64,000 bases of DNA from positions 1,999,001 through 2,063,000 of the forward strand of contig NZ_CP076448.1 of NCBI RefSeq assembly GCF_019203965.1, given 5' to 3'. A program made the position numbers and the translations under genes. The stretch's first letter is position 1. Each line of letters starts with the position of its first letter. Below are positions 1-9,047 of the stretch, piece by piece. The notes beneath the pieces were generated by a model. The model did no database searches, was not told the origin of the DNA, and saw only the letters and a program-made list of their open reading frames with translations. Source of the DNA: Elioraea tepida (lineage in GTDB: Bacteria; Pseudomonadota; Alphaproteobacteria; Acetobacterales; Acetobacteraceae).

Positions 1-546
1 TGGTATCTGATCGCAGGCGCGACCACCACGGTCGAGGTGTTTTACATCGGCCGGGAGGCCCGCTGGGACAACACCTTCACGATCGGCGGGTCGACCTACG
101 GGCCTTTCGCGAATACCAGTGGCATCTCGATGCTGTTCGGCGGAACGGAGGCGCCGCAGCAGCTGGCCAACGCGTCGATCAACCCCCGGCTGATCGAATT
201 CTCCTTCACGACGCCGAACGATACCGTCACCAACGGCAGCAACCCGGGCCAGGCGTTCGCTCCGGAGTTCTGGTCGGCGGTCTACACCTGCGACCTCTCG
301 GAGGCGAACCTCGCTACCTCCTGCGCCTGGGGCACGGGCAGCACGGCGAGCAGCGGCAACACACTGATCCTCGCTCTCGATGACGGTGGTGGCGGGCGGG
401 ACGACAACCACGATGACCTCGTGATGGTCATCCGAATCTCGAACGGCAGGTTCGAGACTCCCGTTCCCGAGCCCGCCACGCTCGGGCCGCTCGGGGCAGG
501 CCTGATCGGGCTCGGCTTCGTCGCCCGCCGACGCCGCAGGGCCTGA
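1..546 (+). CDS. PEP-CTERM sorting domain protein (5' end outside window)
   Basis: The reading frame is open from the first base, so the gene begins upstream of the window and only the last 181 residues are seen. The C-terminus shows the PEP-CTERM arrangement: a Val-Pro-Glu-Pro-Ala motif, a Gly/Leu-rich hydrophobic helix (LGAGLIGLGF) and an Arg cluster right at the end. In this family the tail is recognised by exosortase and the protein is processed and exported to the cell surface or exopolysaccharide. The visible body is rich in Thr, Ser, Asn and Gly, as is usual for such surface proteins, and has a Gly/Asp-rich stretch before the sorting signal. Its specific function cannot be read. The presence of the tail implies that the genome encodes an exosortase elsewhere. 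Confidence 0.85.
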   Translation, partial: WYLIAGATTTVEVFYIGREARWDNTFTIGGSTYGPFANTSGISMLFGGTEAPQQLANASINPRLIEFSFTTPNDTVTNGSNPGQAFAPEFWSAVYTCDLSEANLATSCAWGTGSTASSGNTLILALDDGGGGRDDNHDDLVMVIRISNGRFETPVPEPATLGPLGAGLIGLGFVARRRRRA

Positions 547-597
547 CTGTTACAGAGCCGTGTCGGAAAACTTTACACTCTGACGGGGTGACGTTCG

Positions 598-630
598 GGG
601 CGGTGCCGCAGGGCACCGCCCTTTTCGTTT
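598..630 (+). terminator. Rho-independent terminator after the PEP-CTERM gene
   Basis: A perfect 10-bp stem (598-607 with 612-621) closes a 4-base loop and is followed directly by TTTTCGTTT. It lies about 50 bases after the stop codon of the PEP-CTERM gene and before the next rightward gene, so the two genes are probably separate transcription units. Confidence 0.85.
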
Positions 631-727
631 GCGCTCGCGTCCGATCCCGGCTTGCCGTCGTCGCCCGGGGGGGTAGGAATGGGGCCTCGGCCCCGCCCCC
701 AAAGCCCCTCTGGAGACCACACGCCCC

Positions 728-2275
728 ATGAACGGCGCCGAAAGCCTCGTCCACACCCTGCTCGCCTCTGGCGTCGACACCTGCTTCGCCAATCCCGGCA
801 CCTCGGAGATGCACTTCGTCGCCGCGCTCGACCGGGTTCCGGGCATGCGCTGCGTGCTCGGCCTGTTCGAGGGGGTGGTGACGGGCGCGGCCGACGGCTA
901 CGCCCGGATGGCCGGCAAGCCCGCCGCCACCCTGCTTCACTGCGGGCCCGGCCTCGCCAATGCGGCCGCGAACCTGCACAACGCCCGGCGCGCCCGCTCG
1001 CCCATGGTCAACGTGGTGGGTGACCATGCCACCTACCACCGCGCCTGGGATGCACCGCTCACGGCCGATGTCGAGGGGATCGCGCGGCCGTTCAGCGACT
1101 GGGTCAGAAGCGGGAGGAGCGCCGCCACCATCGCCGCGGACGGCGCCGCCGCGGTGCAGGCCGCCCGCACCGCCCCGGGCCAGATCGCGACCCTGATCCT
1201 TCCCGCCGACACGGCCTGGGGCGAGGCGGACGGCCCTGCCGCGCCGCTGCCGGTGCCGGCGCCCGCTCCCGCCTCGCCGCAGCAGATCGAGGGGGCGGCG
1301 CGGCTTCTGCATCGCGACGGCGCGAAGGTTCTGCTCCTGCTCGCCGGAGCGGCGCTCGCGGAGGCGGGCCAGCGCGCCGCGTCCCGGATCGCCGCCGCCA
1401 CCGGCGCCGGCCTGCGCGCCCAGATGTCGAACGCCCGGGTTGCCCGCGGCCAGGGGCGATACCCGATCGAGCGCGTGCCCTACCCGGTGGACCATGCCCT
1501 CGCCGCTCTCGCCCCCTACACCGCCTGCATCCTGGTCGGCGCCAAGCACCCGGTGGCCTTCTTCGCCTATCCGGGCAAGCCGAGCTCGCTGCTTCCCGAG
1601 GGCTGCACGGTGCACGTGCTCGCCCGGCCCGACCAGGACGTGGCCGGGGCGCTCGAGGCGCTCGCCGAGGAGGTGGCGCGCGGTGTGGCCCCGCCGCCCG
1701 CCAACGCAGGGCCGCGCCCCACGCCGCCCGGAGGGCCGGTGACCTGCGAGGGGATCGCCCGAACCGTCGCAGCCCTGATGCCCGAGGGCGCCATCGTGGT
1801 CGACGAAGGCGTGACCACGGGGCGCGGCTTCTTTGCCGAGACCCATGCCGCCCCGCCGCATGACTGGCTCCAGCTCACCGGCGGCTCGATCGGCGAGGGG
1901 CTGCCGCTCGCGCTCGGTGCCGCGATCGCCTGCCCCGACCGCAAGGTGATCGGGCTGCAGGCGGACGGCTCTGCCATGTACACGGTGCAGGCGCTGTGGA
2001 GTCTTGCGCGCGAGCGCTGCGACGCCACGATCGTCGTGTTCTCGAACCGCAAATACGCGATCTTGCGCCACGAGCTGATGGCCGTCGGCGCCAACCCTGG
2101 CCGGACGGCGCTCGACATGCTCGACCTCGGCAACCCCGACATCGGCTGGGTGAAGCTTGCCGAAGGGATGGGGGTGGAGGCGGCGATCGCGCCCGACCTC
2201 GACGCGCTCGCTGACCTGATGCGCGCGGCGATGGCGCGCCGAGGCCCGTTCCTGATCGAGCTTCTGGTGCCCTGA
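728..2275 (+). CDS. Thiamine-diphosphate-dependent enzyme, acetolactate synthase large-subunit-like / benzoylformate decarboxylase family
   Basis: The 515 residues cover the whole three-domain ThDP fold (PYR, central, PP). The N-terminal domain has the catalytic glutamate in LFEGVVTGAADGYARM (about Glu48). The C-terminal domain has a metal/ThDP motif, here Ala-Asp-Gly-Ser (412-415), with the following Asn near residue 440 in SNRKYAIL. Family members decarboxylate 2-oxo acids or condense them to acetohydroxy acids. The length fits, but the family is often misnamed and the substrate is unknown. No small regulatory subunit is adjacent, which argues against a role in branched-chain amino acid synthesis. 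The ATG has GGAG upstream. The converging neighbour is a Rieske oxygenase, so a peripheral catabolic role is possible. Confidence 0.8.
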   Translation: MNGAESLVHTLLASGVDTCFANPGTSEMHFVAALDRVPGMRCVLGLFEGVVTGAADGYARMAGKPAATLLHCGPGLANAAANLHNARRARSPMVNVVGDHATYHRAWDAPLTADVEGIARPFSDWVRSGRSAATIAADGAAAVQAARTAPGQIATLILPADTAWGEADGPAAPLPVPAPAPASPQQIEGAARLLHRDGAKVLLLLAGAALAEAGQRAASRIAAATGAGLRAQMSNARVARGQGRYPIERVPYPVDHALAALAPYTACILVGAKHPVAFFAYPGKPSSLLPEGCTVHVLARPDQDVAGALEALAEEVARGVAPPPANAGPRPTPPGGPVTCEGIARTVAALMPEGAIVVDEGVTTGRGFFAETHAAPPHDWLQLTGGSIGEGLPLALGAAIACPDRKVIGLQADGSAMYTVQALWSLARERCDATIVVFSNRKYAILRHELMAVGANPGRTALDMLDLGNPDIGWVKLAEGMGVEAAIAPDLDALADLMRAAMARRGPFLIELLVP

Positions 2276-2300
2276 CGGCCAGGGCGCTGGGGCGCTCTCG

Positions 2301-2363
2301 GGCCGGACGTCCCGGCCGCAGGCGCAGCAAACCGAGGGCGCTGCGCGGGCGGACGCTCCGCCG
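2301..2363. terminator. Hairpins in the convergent gap between the ThDP enzyme and the Rieske oxygenase
   Basis: The 104-base convergent gap contains two perfect 6-bp GC hairpins: GGCCGG/CCGGCC at 2301-2306 and 2312-2317, and GGCGGA/TCCGCC at 2348-2353 and 2357-2362. Neither is followed by a T-tract on either strand, so their role as bidirectional transcription stops is only suggested by position. Confidence 0.25.
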
Positions 2364-2379
2364 CCGCGTCGGCCGGGCG

Positions 2380-3459
2380 TCAGGCCGTGAAGCCGCGCCC
2401 CAAGCCCATACGCGCAAGCAGCTGCTGGTAGGCGACCGACATACGGTCAGCCAGGATGTGCGCCTCGAACGTCAGATCGAGCGGCAGGTCCTCCGGCTTC
2501 TGGCGTTCGACGATCGCCTGGTCCTCGGCGAAGATCCGCGCGTTGAAGGCATGCACCGGCTCGACCGGATCGTTCACCCCGAAATTCTTCGCGATCGGCA
2601 CGAAGAGCCGTGTCTTCCGTGCCGAGACGGGCGAAGCGGCGTTGAGGATGCACAGGCGGTCCTCGCCCGGGAAATGGATGGTCAGAAGAGCGCAGAAGGG
2701 CGGGAACACCTGGAAATGGCGAAGCCACAGGAACCCTTCCGGCGTCGGCTTCTCCTGGCCCTTGGGCCAGTTCGGAACGGTCGACCAGTAGTGGCTCTCC
2801 ACCCCGCGTTCGGTGGGGGTGACCTTGTAGGGAGGAACCACCGGGTTGTCGGGGTCGGCGAAGGTCTCGGCATGCACCCAGGCGAAATGGGCGACGTCGA
2901 GGAAGCCCTCGACCTGCCGCCCCGCCGAGCCCGCGATGTCGACGAAGGGCGGGGTGACCCTCTGCCAGGCGGGGTCGTCCCAGGCGGGGAACACGGGAAG
3001 CCCCTCCTCGGCCGGGAGGTCGCCGGCAAGCCTCGTCCAGACGAGGCCGAAGCGCTCGACCGCCGGGAAGGTGGCAACACGCATCCGCGGCGGGATCGGC
3101 CGGTCGGGATGGGCGGGGATGAGGCGGCAGGCCCCGTCGGGGGCGAAGCGGAAGCCGTGATAGGGGCAGATCACCGTCTCTCCCTCGGTCCAGCCCAGAG
3201 AGAGCGGCGTGCCGCGGTGCGGGCAGAGGTCGCGCGCCACTGCAACCTTGCCCTCCGCCGTGCGCCACACGACAAGCGGCACGTCGAGCAGGCGAACCGA
3301 AAGCGGCTTTCCCCTGCCTCCGGGAGCCGGGGGCTCCACTGCCTCCGACCAGGCGACGGGGTGCCAGCAGCGGGAAAGAACGTCCCAGTCGGTCTCGGCG
3401 AAGGTGAGGTCACGCGGAGGAGGGAGGCTCGTCTCACGTGCGGAGGGCTCGGTCAGCAT
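2380..3459 (-). CDS. Rieske [2Fe-2S] aromatic ring-hydroxylating oxygenase, alpha subunit
   Basis: The N-terminal Rieske domain has the two cluster pairs CPH (Cys79, His81) and CPYH (Cys98, His101). The catalytic domain carries the mononuclear-iron signature Asp-x2-His-x4-His in LDVAHFAWVH (His191 and His196). The 359-residue size and single-component look place it near vanillate demethylase / phenoxybenzoate dioxygenase-type monooxygenases, which O-demethylate or hydroxylate aromatic substrates using electrons from a separate reductase. No reductase gene is next to it. The ATG at 3459 was chosen because the residues upstream of it look non-coding; a TTG at 3531 would add 24 residues. The substrate is unknown. 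Confidence 0.85.
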   Translation of the reverse strand: MLTEPSARETSLPPPRDLTFAETDWDVLSRCWHPVAWSEAVEPPAPGGRGKPLSVRLLDVPLVVWRTAEGKVAVARDLCPHRGTPLSLGWTEGETVICPYHGFRFAPDGACRLIPAHPDRPIPPRMRVATFPAVERFGLVWTRLAGDLPAEEGLPVFPAWDDPAWQRVTPPFVDIAGSAGRQVEGFLDVAHFAWVHAETFADPDNPVVPPYKVTPTERGVESHYWSTVPNWPKGQEKPTPEGFLWLRHFQVFPPFCALLTIHFPGEDRLCILNAASPVSARKTRLFVPIAKNFGVNDPVEPVHAFNARIFAEDQAIVERQKPEDLPLDLTFEAHILADRMSVAYQQLLARMGLGRGFTA

Positions 3460-3553
3460 GGTCTCGGTCGAAGAGCTTCGGGTGGCGTGCCGTTGCCCCA
3501 GAACATCGGCGCATGGGAGGGTTGCGCGCAAGGTATCCCACGCCTGAGCCCTG

Positions 3554-4606
3554 ATGCGACGCCGCTCCCCCTCCCTCCTCTCGCTCCTCGCCGCCCTGTG
3601 CCTCTCCGACGCGGCGCGGGCGGAGGCGCCGATCCCGCTTCTGGAGCCCCCCCGTCTTCCCGGGCTGACCGACGCGCAGCGGCAGGCCCATGCGCGTTGG
3701 CTCGGGCAGAACCTTGCGCGCGCGATCGCCTTCGGGCCGAACGGGACCTACGGCGCGGCGTGGGGCAGGAAGACTCTCGAGGAGGCGAGGGCGGCGGCGC
3801 TCGAGGCGTGCCGCCGGCGCACAGGCGGCGCTGCGTGCGCGCTCTACGCGGTCGATCTCGCGATCGTCGCGCCCGGGCGTGAGTGGTCGCCGCCGGTTCG
3901 GCCGCCCGAAACGGTCGGGATCGGCCGGGCGATGGCGTGGGAGATCGTCCCCGACCAACGCTATCTCTGGCGTGGCCCGACGGCGGCCCACGGCGCGATC
4001 GTGTTCGGCCACGGCCGCGGCCTGCCGGACCAGGACAATCGCGGCCAGCAGCCGCAGCCCTGGGTCCGGCACGTAAACAACGCGGGCTACGACGTGTTCC
4101 GGTTCGATCGTCACCCAGGAACCGACGATGAGCGCCGCGCCGCCGCCTGGCTGCGCGAGGGGCTCGGGCAGCTGCGGGCGCTCGGCTATCGAACGATCGT
4201 CGTCTCGGGCCAGTCGCGCGGGGGGTGGAACGCGTTGCAGATGCTCTCGGTGCCGGGGCTTGCGGAGGCAGTGATCGCCATCGCCCCTGCCGCCCATGGC
4301 TCCTACGTCTCGATGAACCTGCTCGGCCAGCTCGACCAGCTCCGTCGGCTCTCGGCCGAGGCCGCGAACAGGCAGGCCCGCGTCGCCGTCGTGCAGTTCG
4401 CCGAAGATCCATTCATGGCCGACAACGCGGCGCGCGCGGCGATCCTTAGGGAGGTGCTCGCGCCGCGCGTCTCCTCCTTGCTCCTGATCGACCGGCCAGA
4501 GGGCTTCTCCGGCCACCACGCCGGGGGCACGGGGCAGTTCAGCGAGCGGTTCGGTCCCTGCCTCGTCGCCTTCGTCGCCGCGCCGGTTCCGCCCCGCTCC
4601 TGCTGA
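3554..4606 (+). CDS. Exported alpha/beta-hydrolase-like protein with a DUF4189-like N-terminal segment
   Basis: The first ~23 residues form a signal peptide ending near Ala-Arg-Ala. Residues about 65-105 contain a Gly-Ala-Ala-Trp-Gly stretch followed by two spaced cysteines (Cys86, Cys95), which resembles the DUF4189 pattern of small periplasmic proteins. The rest is an alpha/beta-hydrolase-like core. A nucleophile elbow Gly-Gln-Ser-Arg-Gly places Ser221 as nucleophile, Asp285 or Asp290 may be the acid, and His321 or His322 in GFSGHHAGG may be the base. A periplasmic esterase or peptidase is inferred, with unknown substrate. It converges with the MFS gene on the other strand, leaving only 3 bases between them. 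Confidence 0.65.
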   Translation: MRRRSPSLLSLLAALCLSDAARAEAPIPLLEPPRLPGLTDAQRQAHARWLGQNLARAIAFGPNGTYGAAWGRKTLEEARAAALEACRRRTGGAACALYAVDLAIVAPGREWSPPVRPPETVGIGRAMAWEIVPDQRYLWRGPTAAHGAIVFGHGRGLPDQDNRGQQPQPWVRHVNNAGYDVFRFDRHPGTDDERRAAAWLREGLGQLRALGYRTIVVSGQSRGGWNALQMLSVPGLAEAVIAIAPAAHGSYVSMNLLGQLDQLRRLSAEAANRQARVAVVQFAEDPFMADNAARAAILREVLAPRVSSLLLIDRPEGFSGHHAGGTGQFSERFGPCLVAFVAAPVPPRSC

Positions 4607-4609
4607 ACG

Positions 4610-5761
4610 CTAGCGAGCCGGGCTTGCGCGTGCGGCCGCCGCAAGCCCCGCCATGACGCAGGCGGCCGACGCGAAGAGGCCGCGGAAACCGGCAAGAGGG
4701 AGGAGAAGCCCGGCCACGGCCGCGCCAATCGCCTGGCCCACGAACAGCGAGAAGGCGAAGGCGGCCATCCCGGTCGCTCGGCTCTCAGGGGCGATCTCCG
4801 ACCCGCGCGCCTGCAGCACGCCGTGGAAGGAGGCGAGGGAAAGCCCGCCGAAGAAACTCACCGCGCCGAGCCACGGCGTAGGCGGGGCGGCGGCGATCGC
4901 GCCGAGCCACAGGACAAGCCCGGCGCCGCCGCCGGTGAGCAGCCCGCGCTCGCCGAAGCGCGCAACGAGCCGCCCCGCGATCCGCGTGTAGAGAAGGGCG
5001 CCGAGGCCCGAGGCGCCGAGCACGAGCCCCGCCACCGAATAGGACAGGCCATAGCCCTCGACCAGGAAGGCGCCCAGGAAGGGCGGTGCGGCGAAGGCGA
5101 CCGCCCCCTCGACCCCGACGAGAAGCAGGAGCCGACGCGCCGCGGGCCGCCTCAAAAGCGCGAGATAGCGCGCGACCGCCGAGCCATGGGCGTGCGGCGG
5201 TGGCGGTCCCATGGCCCGGGCGGCGTGCCACAGCGGCACGGCGGCCGCAAGCGCTGCCGCACCCAGAGCCGCGAAGACGGGGCGCCAGCCCACGACGTCG
5301 CCGGCGACCCCCGAGAGCGGTGCCGCGGCGAGGTTCGCGAGCACCATACCGGTCATGAACCGCCCGAGCGTCGCCTGCCGCTCGGCATAAGGGGTGGTGT
5401 CGCCGATGAGGGCGATCGCGACCGGGATCAGCCCCCCGGCGAAGGCGCCGGCGAGGCAGCGCAGAGCGACCAGGGAGCCGAGCCCAGGTGCTGCGGCGGC
5501 AGCGGCGGTCGCGGCACCGTAGAGAGCCATGCAAGCGGCGATCAGCCTGAGCTTGCCGAATCGGTCACCGAGCGGGCCGAGCACGGGCTGGGCGAGGCCG
5601 TAGGCGAAGGTGAAGGCGGCGACGGTGGCGGCCGCAGCGGCGACGGTGGCCCCGAAACCGGAGGCGATCGCGGCGAGCAGCGGGTCGGCCACGCGCATGC
5701 CGGCGCCGGAGAGGAAGGCGGCGAGGATGAGCACGGACAGCGGCGGCGCGGCGGGGGGCAC
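4610..5761 (-). CDS. MFS transporter (12-TM drug/metabolite efflux type)
   Basis: The 383-residue protein is almost entirely hydrophobic, with about 12 membrane segments in two halves. A motif-A-like loop GPLGDRFGKLR follows the second helix, and motif-C-like Gly/Pro-rich segments lie in the middle. Proton-driven MFS exporters of this AraJ/Bcr-like type carry sugars, drugs or amino acid derivatives across the inner membrane; the substrate cannot be inferred. The start is a GTG, and no ATG lies near the expected N-terminus before the first helix. It is divergent from the phytase-like esterase gene, with which it shares a ~200-base upstream region. Confidence 0.85.
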   Translation of the reverse strand: MPPAAPPLSVLILAAFLSGAGMRVADPLLAAIASGFGATVAAAAATVAAFTFAYGLAQPVLGPLGDRFGKLRLIAACMALYGAATAAAAAAPGLGSLVALRCLAGAFAGGLIPVAIALIGDTTPYAERQATLGRFMTGMVLANLAAAPLSGVAGDVVGWRPVFAALGAAALAAAVPLWHAARAMGPPPPHAHGSAVARYLALLRRPAARRLLLLVGVEGAVAFAAPPFLGAFLVEGYGLSYSVAGLVLGASGLGALLYTRIAGRLVARFGERGLLTGGGAGLVLWLGAIAAAPPTPWLGAVSFFGGLSLASFHGVLQARGSEIAPESRATGMAAFAFSLFVGQAIGAAVAGLLLPLAGFRGLFASAACVMAGLAAAARASPAR

Positions 5762-5891
5762 GGCGCGATCCTCGCCGACCGCGCCCGATCGCGCCAGATG
5801 CTTGCCCGGAAGAGCCGGCCGCCCACACCGCTCTCCACCGGCCGGGCGCGCAGCCCACTCGCCCTTCCGCCGTTTCCGTTGCGACTATGCA

Positions 5892-5909
5892 TCGTCACGG
5901 TTCTGTCGT
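5892..5909 (+). promoter_or_regulatory. PHO-box-like direct repeat (tentative)
   Basis: Two 7-base half-sites 11 bases apart (TCGTCAC and CTGTCGT) match the PhoB half-site CTGTCAT at 4 and 6 positions. They lie about 55 bases before the start of a phytase-like esterase gene. Phosphate control would make sense, but the match is weak. Confidence 0.2.
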
Positions 5910-5962
5910 TGTCCAAGGAATGGTCGCGGGTAGCGTCACATTGTCCTGCACGGAGGTCCCCG

Positions 5963-7249
5963 ATGCGCCGCACCCTCTTCGCCCTTGCCCTCCTCACCGG
6001 CCAGGCCGCCCAGGCCAACGCCCTCGAGATCGTCCCCCTCGACGCTTCAGTGCCGCTCAGCCTCGGGCGCTTCGCCTTCGAGGGCGGCAAGATTCTCGAC
6101 CTCACGATCGGCATCGGCAGCGCTGCCTTCCGCGGCCCCGCCGACCCCCCCGACGTGATCTGGACCGTCTCCGATCGCGGCCCGAACATCGCCTGTTCCC
6201 AGGCAGAGGCGATCACCGGCCTCGCGCGCGACAGGATCTGCGCCGCTGCGCGCAATGGCAGGATCTACCCGCTGCCGCACTACGCCCCCTCGATCTACCG
6301 GCTCAGGCTCGACACGGCGACCGGCCTGTTCCACGTGACCGACGTCATCGCGCTGCGGACGCTCGACGGCACGCCGATCGACGGGATGCCGAACCCGCTC
6401 ACGGTTGCGAGCACCGAAACACCGCTCGACGGCAGGGGACGGACGCTCGCGCAGAACCCCTCGGCGATCGACGCCGAAGGCATCGTCCGGCTCAGCGACG
6501 GCAGTTTCTGGATCGGCGAGGAGAACGCGCCCTCGATCCTGCACGTCGCCCCGGATGGGCGGATCCAGCTTAGGATCGTGCCCGAGGGCACGGCCAAGGA
6601 CTTCGCCGGCGCCGGCTACCCCGTCATCGAGGGCCTGCCGGCGATCATCACCCGCCGGCAGATCAATCGCGGCATCGAGAGCATGGCGGTCAGCCCTGAC
6701 GAGCGCTTCCTCTACTTCATGCTGCAGAATCCGCTCGCCAACCCCGACGCCGCCGCCTTCCGCGCTGCCAAGAACACGCGGCTTTTCAAGTTCGACCGCG
6801 TCGAACTCCGCCCCGTCGGCGAGTTCGTCTACCAGCTCGACGACCCGAGGAGCTTCCGCAACGACCCCTCCGACAACCAGTCCGACCCGCGGATCAGCGA
6901 GCTCACCGCGATCGGCGCCGACCGGCTGATCGTGCTCGAGCGGACGGAGGCGACGACCAAGCTCTACGTCGTCGCGCTCGACGGGGCGACCGATATCCTG
7001 CGCAGCCGCTGGTCAGACCCGGCGACGCGGCCGAGCCTCGAGCAGACGAACGATCTCGCCTCGATCGGCATCGTTCCGGTGCGGAAGCGGCTCATCTTCG
7101 ACAGCGCCGACCATCGCGACATCCCGCCCAAGCTCGAGGGCGTCGCTGTCCTGCCCGGCGGCGCGCTTGCGGTGATCAACGACGACGATTTCGGCATCAC
7201 CGGCGAACGGACACGCGTTCTCGTGCTGCGCGGGCTGGCGCTCGAGTGA
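5963..7249 (+). CDS. Esterase-like activity of phytase family protein, exported
   Basis: The 428-residue protein starts with a short signal peptide (cleavage near Ala-Gln-Ala-Asn-Ala, residues 15-20). It continues with the beta-propeller pattern of the 'esterase-like activity of phytase' family: repeated Asp/Gly-rich blades such as WTVSDRGPN, AEGIVRLSDGSFWIGEENAP and LEGVAVLPGGALAVINDDDFG. Such proteins are periplasmic or secreted and are thought to act on phosphoesters; activity is shown for only a few members. GGAGG lies 7 bases before the ATG at 5963, which fixes the start although the frame stays open far upstream. The upstream region contains a weak PHO-box-like repeat. Confidence 0.8.
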   Translation: MRRTLFALALLTGQAAQANALEIVPLDASVPLSLGRFAFEGGKILDLTIGIGSAAFRGPADPPDVIWTVSDRGPNIACSQAEAITGLARDRICAAARNGRIYPLPHYAPSIYRLRLDTATGLFHVTDVIALRTLDGTPIDGMPNPLTVASTETPLDGRGRTLAQNPSAIDAEGIVRLSDGSFWIGEENAPSILHVAPDGRIQLRIVPEGTAKDFAGAGYPVIEGLPAIITRRQINRGIESMAVSPDERFLYFMLQNPLANPDAAAFRAAKNTRLFKFDRVELRPVGEFVYQLDDPRSFRNDPSDNQSDPRISELTAIGADRLIVLERTEATTKLYVVALDGATDILRSRWSDPATRPSLEQTNDLASIGIVPVRKRLIFDSADHRDIPPKLEGVAVLPGGALAVINDDDFGITGERTRVLVLRGLALE

Positions 7250-7273
7250 GCGGGCGCGCCCCGGCCGGCGGGC

Positions 7274-8476
7274 TCAGCCGGCGGCGGCGGGGCGCTGCGG
7301 CGGATCGCGCGGTCGTTGACGCCGGCTCTCCGTCCTGAGCTGGCCGCAGGCAGCGAGGATGTCGCGACCGCGCGGGCTGCGCACCGGAGCGGCATAGCCC
7401 GCGTCGTTGACGATCGCGGCGAAGGCGCGGATTGCCGACGCCGTCGAGGTCTCGTAGGGCGACCCGGGCCAGGGGTTGAAGGGGATCAGGTTCACCTTGG
7501 CAGGGATGCCGCGGATCAGGCGCACGAGAGCGCGCGCCTCCGCCGGGCTGTCGTTCACCCCCTTGAGCATCACGTACTCGAAGGTGATTCGACGCGCGTT
7601 CGAGGCGCCCGGGTAACGCCGGCAGGCGGCCATCAACTCGGCGATCGGATACTTCCGGTTGAGCGGCACGAGGATGTCGCGAAGCTCGTCGGTCACCGCA
7701 TGCAGGGAGACAGCGAGGTTGACGCCGAGCTCGGCACCGCAACGGTCCATCATCGGAACGACGCCGGAGGTCGAGAGCGTGATGCGGCGTCGCGAGAGCG
7801 CAATCCCCTCCGCGTCCATCGCGATCCGCATCGCCTTCGCGACATTGTCGTAGTTGTAGAGCGGCTCTCCCATGCCCATCAGAACGATGTTGGACAAGAG
7901 CCGCGGCGCCTCCCCCTTCGGGCTCGGCCATTCGCCATAGGCGTCGCGCGCGGCCATGAACTGGCCGATGATCTCGGCAGCACCGAGGTTGCGGACGAGG
8001 CGTTGCGTGCCGGTGTGGCAGAAGCGGCAAGAGAGGGTGCAGCCGACCTGGCTCGAGAGGCACACCGCACCCCGCGGCTCGTCCGGGTCGGGGATGTAGA
8101 CGGTCTCGGCCTCCTGGCCGTCGCGGAACCGGAACAGCCACTTGCGCGTTCCGTCTTCCGAGAGGCGATCCGCCACCGCCTCGGGCCGGCCGACCACGAA
8201 GGCTTCGGCGAGTCGCGCCTGCATCGGCCGGGAGATCGTGGTCATGCGCGCGAAATCGGTCACGCCCTGGTGGTAGATCCAGTGCCAGAGCTGCCGCGCG
8301 CGCAGCCTGGCCGACCGCTCATCCTCGCCGAGCCCGATCAGCAACGCCGCGATCTCCTCGCGCGTGAGGCCGAGAAGGTCGCACCGGCCGTCGGCGAGGA
8401 CGGGCTCGGGCGGGGCGAACAGAGCCGCCTTGGCGCCGATCCGCTCGGCCTCCGCCGCGGCGAGGGGCGTGTTCAC
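7274..8476 (-). CDS. rlmN: Dual-specificity 23S rRNA/tRNA adenine C2-methyltransferase RlmN
   Basis: This radical-SAM enzyme methylates A2503 of 23S rRNA and A37 of some tRNAs. The radical-SAM cluster motif Cys-x3-Cys-x2-Cys is CTLSCRFC (Cys146, Cys150, Cys153), followed by HTGTQ. The typical RlmN sequences [12 protein letters not shown] and [21 protein letters not shown] follow. A cysteine near the C-terminus (ILAACGQL) fits the methyl-carrying residue. The 400-residue length is normal. The gene starts with GTG, whose bases overlap the TGA of the upstream IalB-like gene (GTGA, 4 bases), so translation is probably coupled. The extreme C-terminus is Arg/Pro-rich and poorly conserved. Confidence 0.95.
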   Translation of the reverse strand: MNTPLAAAEAERIGAKAALFAPPEPVLADGRCDLLGLTREEIAALLIGLGEDERSARLRARQLWHWIYHQGVTDFARMTTISRPMQARLAEAFVVGRPEAVADRLSEDGTRKWLFRFRDGQEAETVYIPDPDEPRGAVCLSSQVGCTLSCRFCHTGTQRLVRNLGAAEIIGQFMAARDAYGEWPSPKGEAPRLLSNIVLMGMGEPLYNYDNVAKAMRIAMDAEGIALSRRRITLSTSGVVPMMDRCGAELGVNLAVSLHAVTDELRDILVPLNRKYPIAELMAACRRYPGASNARRITFEYVMLKGVNDSPAEARALVRLIRGIPAKVNLIPFNPWPGSPYETSTASAIRAFAAIVNDAGYAAPVRSPRGRDILAACGQLRTESRRQRPRDPPQRPAAAG

Positions 8477-9027
8477 CGACAGGCCTCGGAGATTGCGCGG
8501 CGGGCGGCGGTGAAGCCGCGCAGGCTGAAGAGGTCGGTCACCGTGCCGCCGCGCGGGCCGGGCCCCGACAGCCTCAGCGCCCGGCCGCGCTCGAAGGCGG
8601 TGACGGCGGCCGAGCGGTCGCGCGCGTAGGCGGCCTCGCCGACGGCGAAGAAAGCGAGCGCCGTGTTGCCGCCCGCGGCCTCGACCGTGCCGGCCGGTTC
8701 GGCGTCGGCGGGGTAGGTGTAGCCCGCGCGGACCGCCACCTCGTCACGCGACCGGCCGCGATGGGTGAGCATCAGAACCACCTCGCCGCGGCCCTGCAGG
8801 GAGGGGCTCGAGGCGGCGGCGCGGGTGAAAGCGTAGCACACCTTCTGGCCGCGTTCGGTGAGCGTGGCCGCCTCCCAGTCTTCGAACCGGCCGATCAAGG
8901 ACGGGCCGCCCGAGGCTTGGGCCTGCGGCTGCTGAGCCGGGCGCTGCGGCTGCTGCGCGGACACCGGAAGGGCCGCGACGACCGCCGCGGCGAGGAGCGT
9001 GCCGAGAACTCTCATGCAGGCTGACAT
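8473..9027 (-). CDS. Invasion-associated locus B (IalB)-like exported protein
   Basis: A 184-residue protein with an N-terminal signal peptide (cleavage around Val-Ser-Ala-Gln), a Gln/Pro/Ala-rich linker, and a globular domain. That domain begins [12 protein letters not shown] and contains the cysteine-bearing strand [11 protein letters not shown]. This matches the IalB pattern common in alphaproteobacteria, whose role outside Bartonella is unknown. Two in-frame ATGs (9027 and 9015) are possible and both keep the signal peptide. The gene ends inside the rlmN start codon and begins 20 bases after an RNA methyltransferase gene, so the three genes look like one operon. Confidence 0.7.
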   Translation of the reverse strand: MSACMRVLGTLLAAAVVAALPVSAQQPQRPAQQPQAQASGGPSLIGRFEDWEAATLTERGQKVCYAFTRAAASSPSLQGRGEVVLMLTHRGRSRDEVAVRAGYTYPADAEPAGTVEAAGGNTALAFFAVGEAAYARDRSAAVTAFERGRALRLSGPGPRGGTVTDLFSLRGFTAARRAISEACR

Positions 9028-9047
9028 AGACCCCGCTCGCCCCTGCC

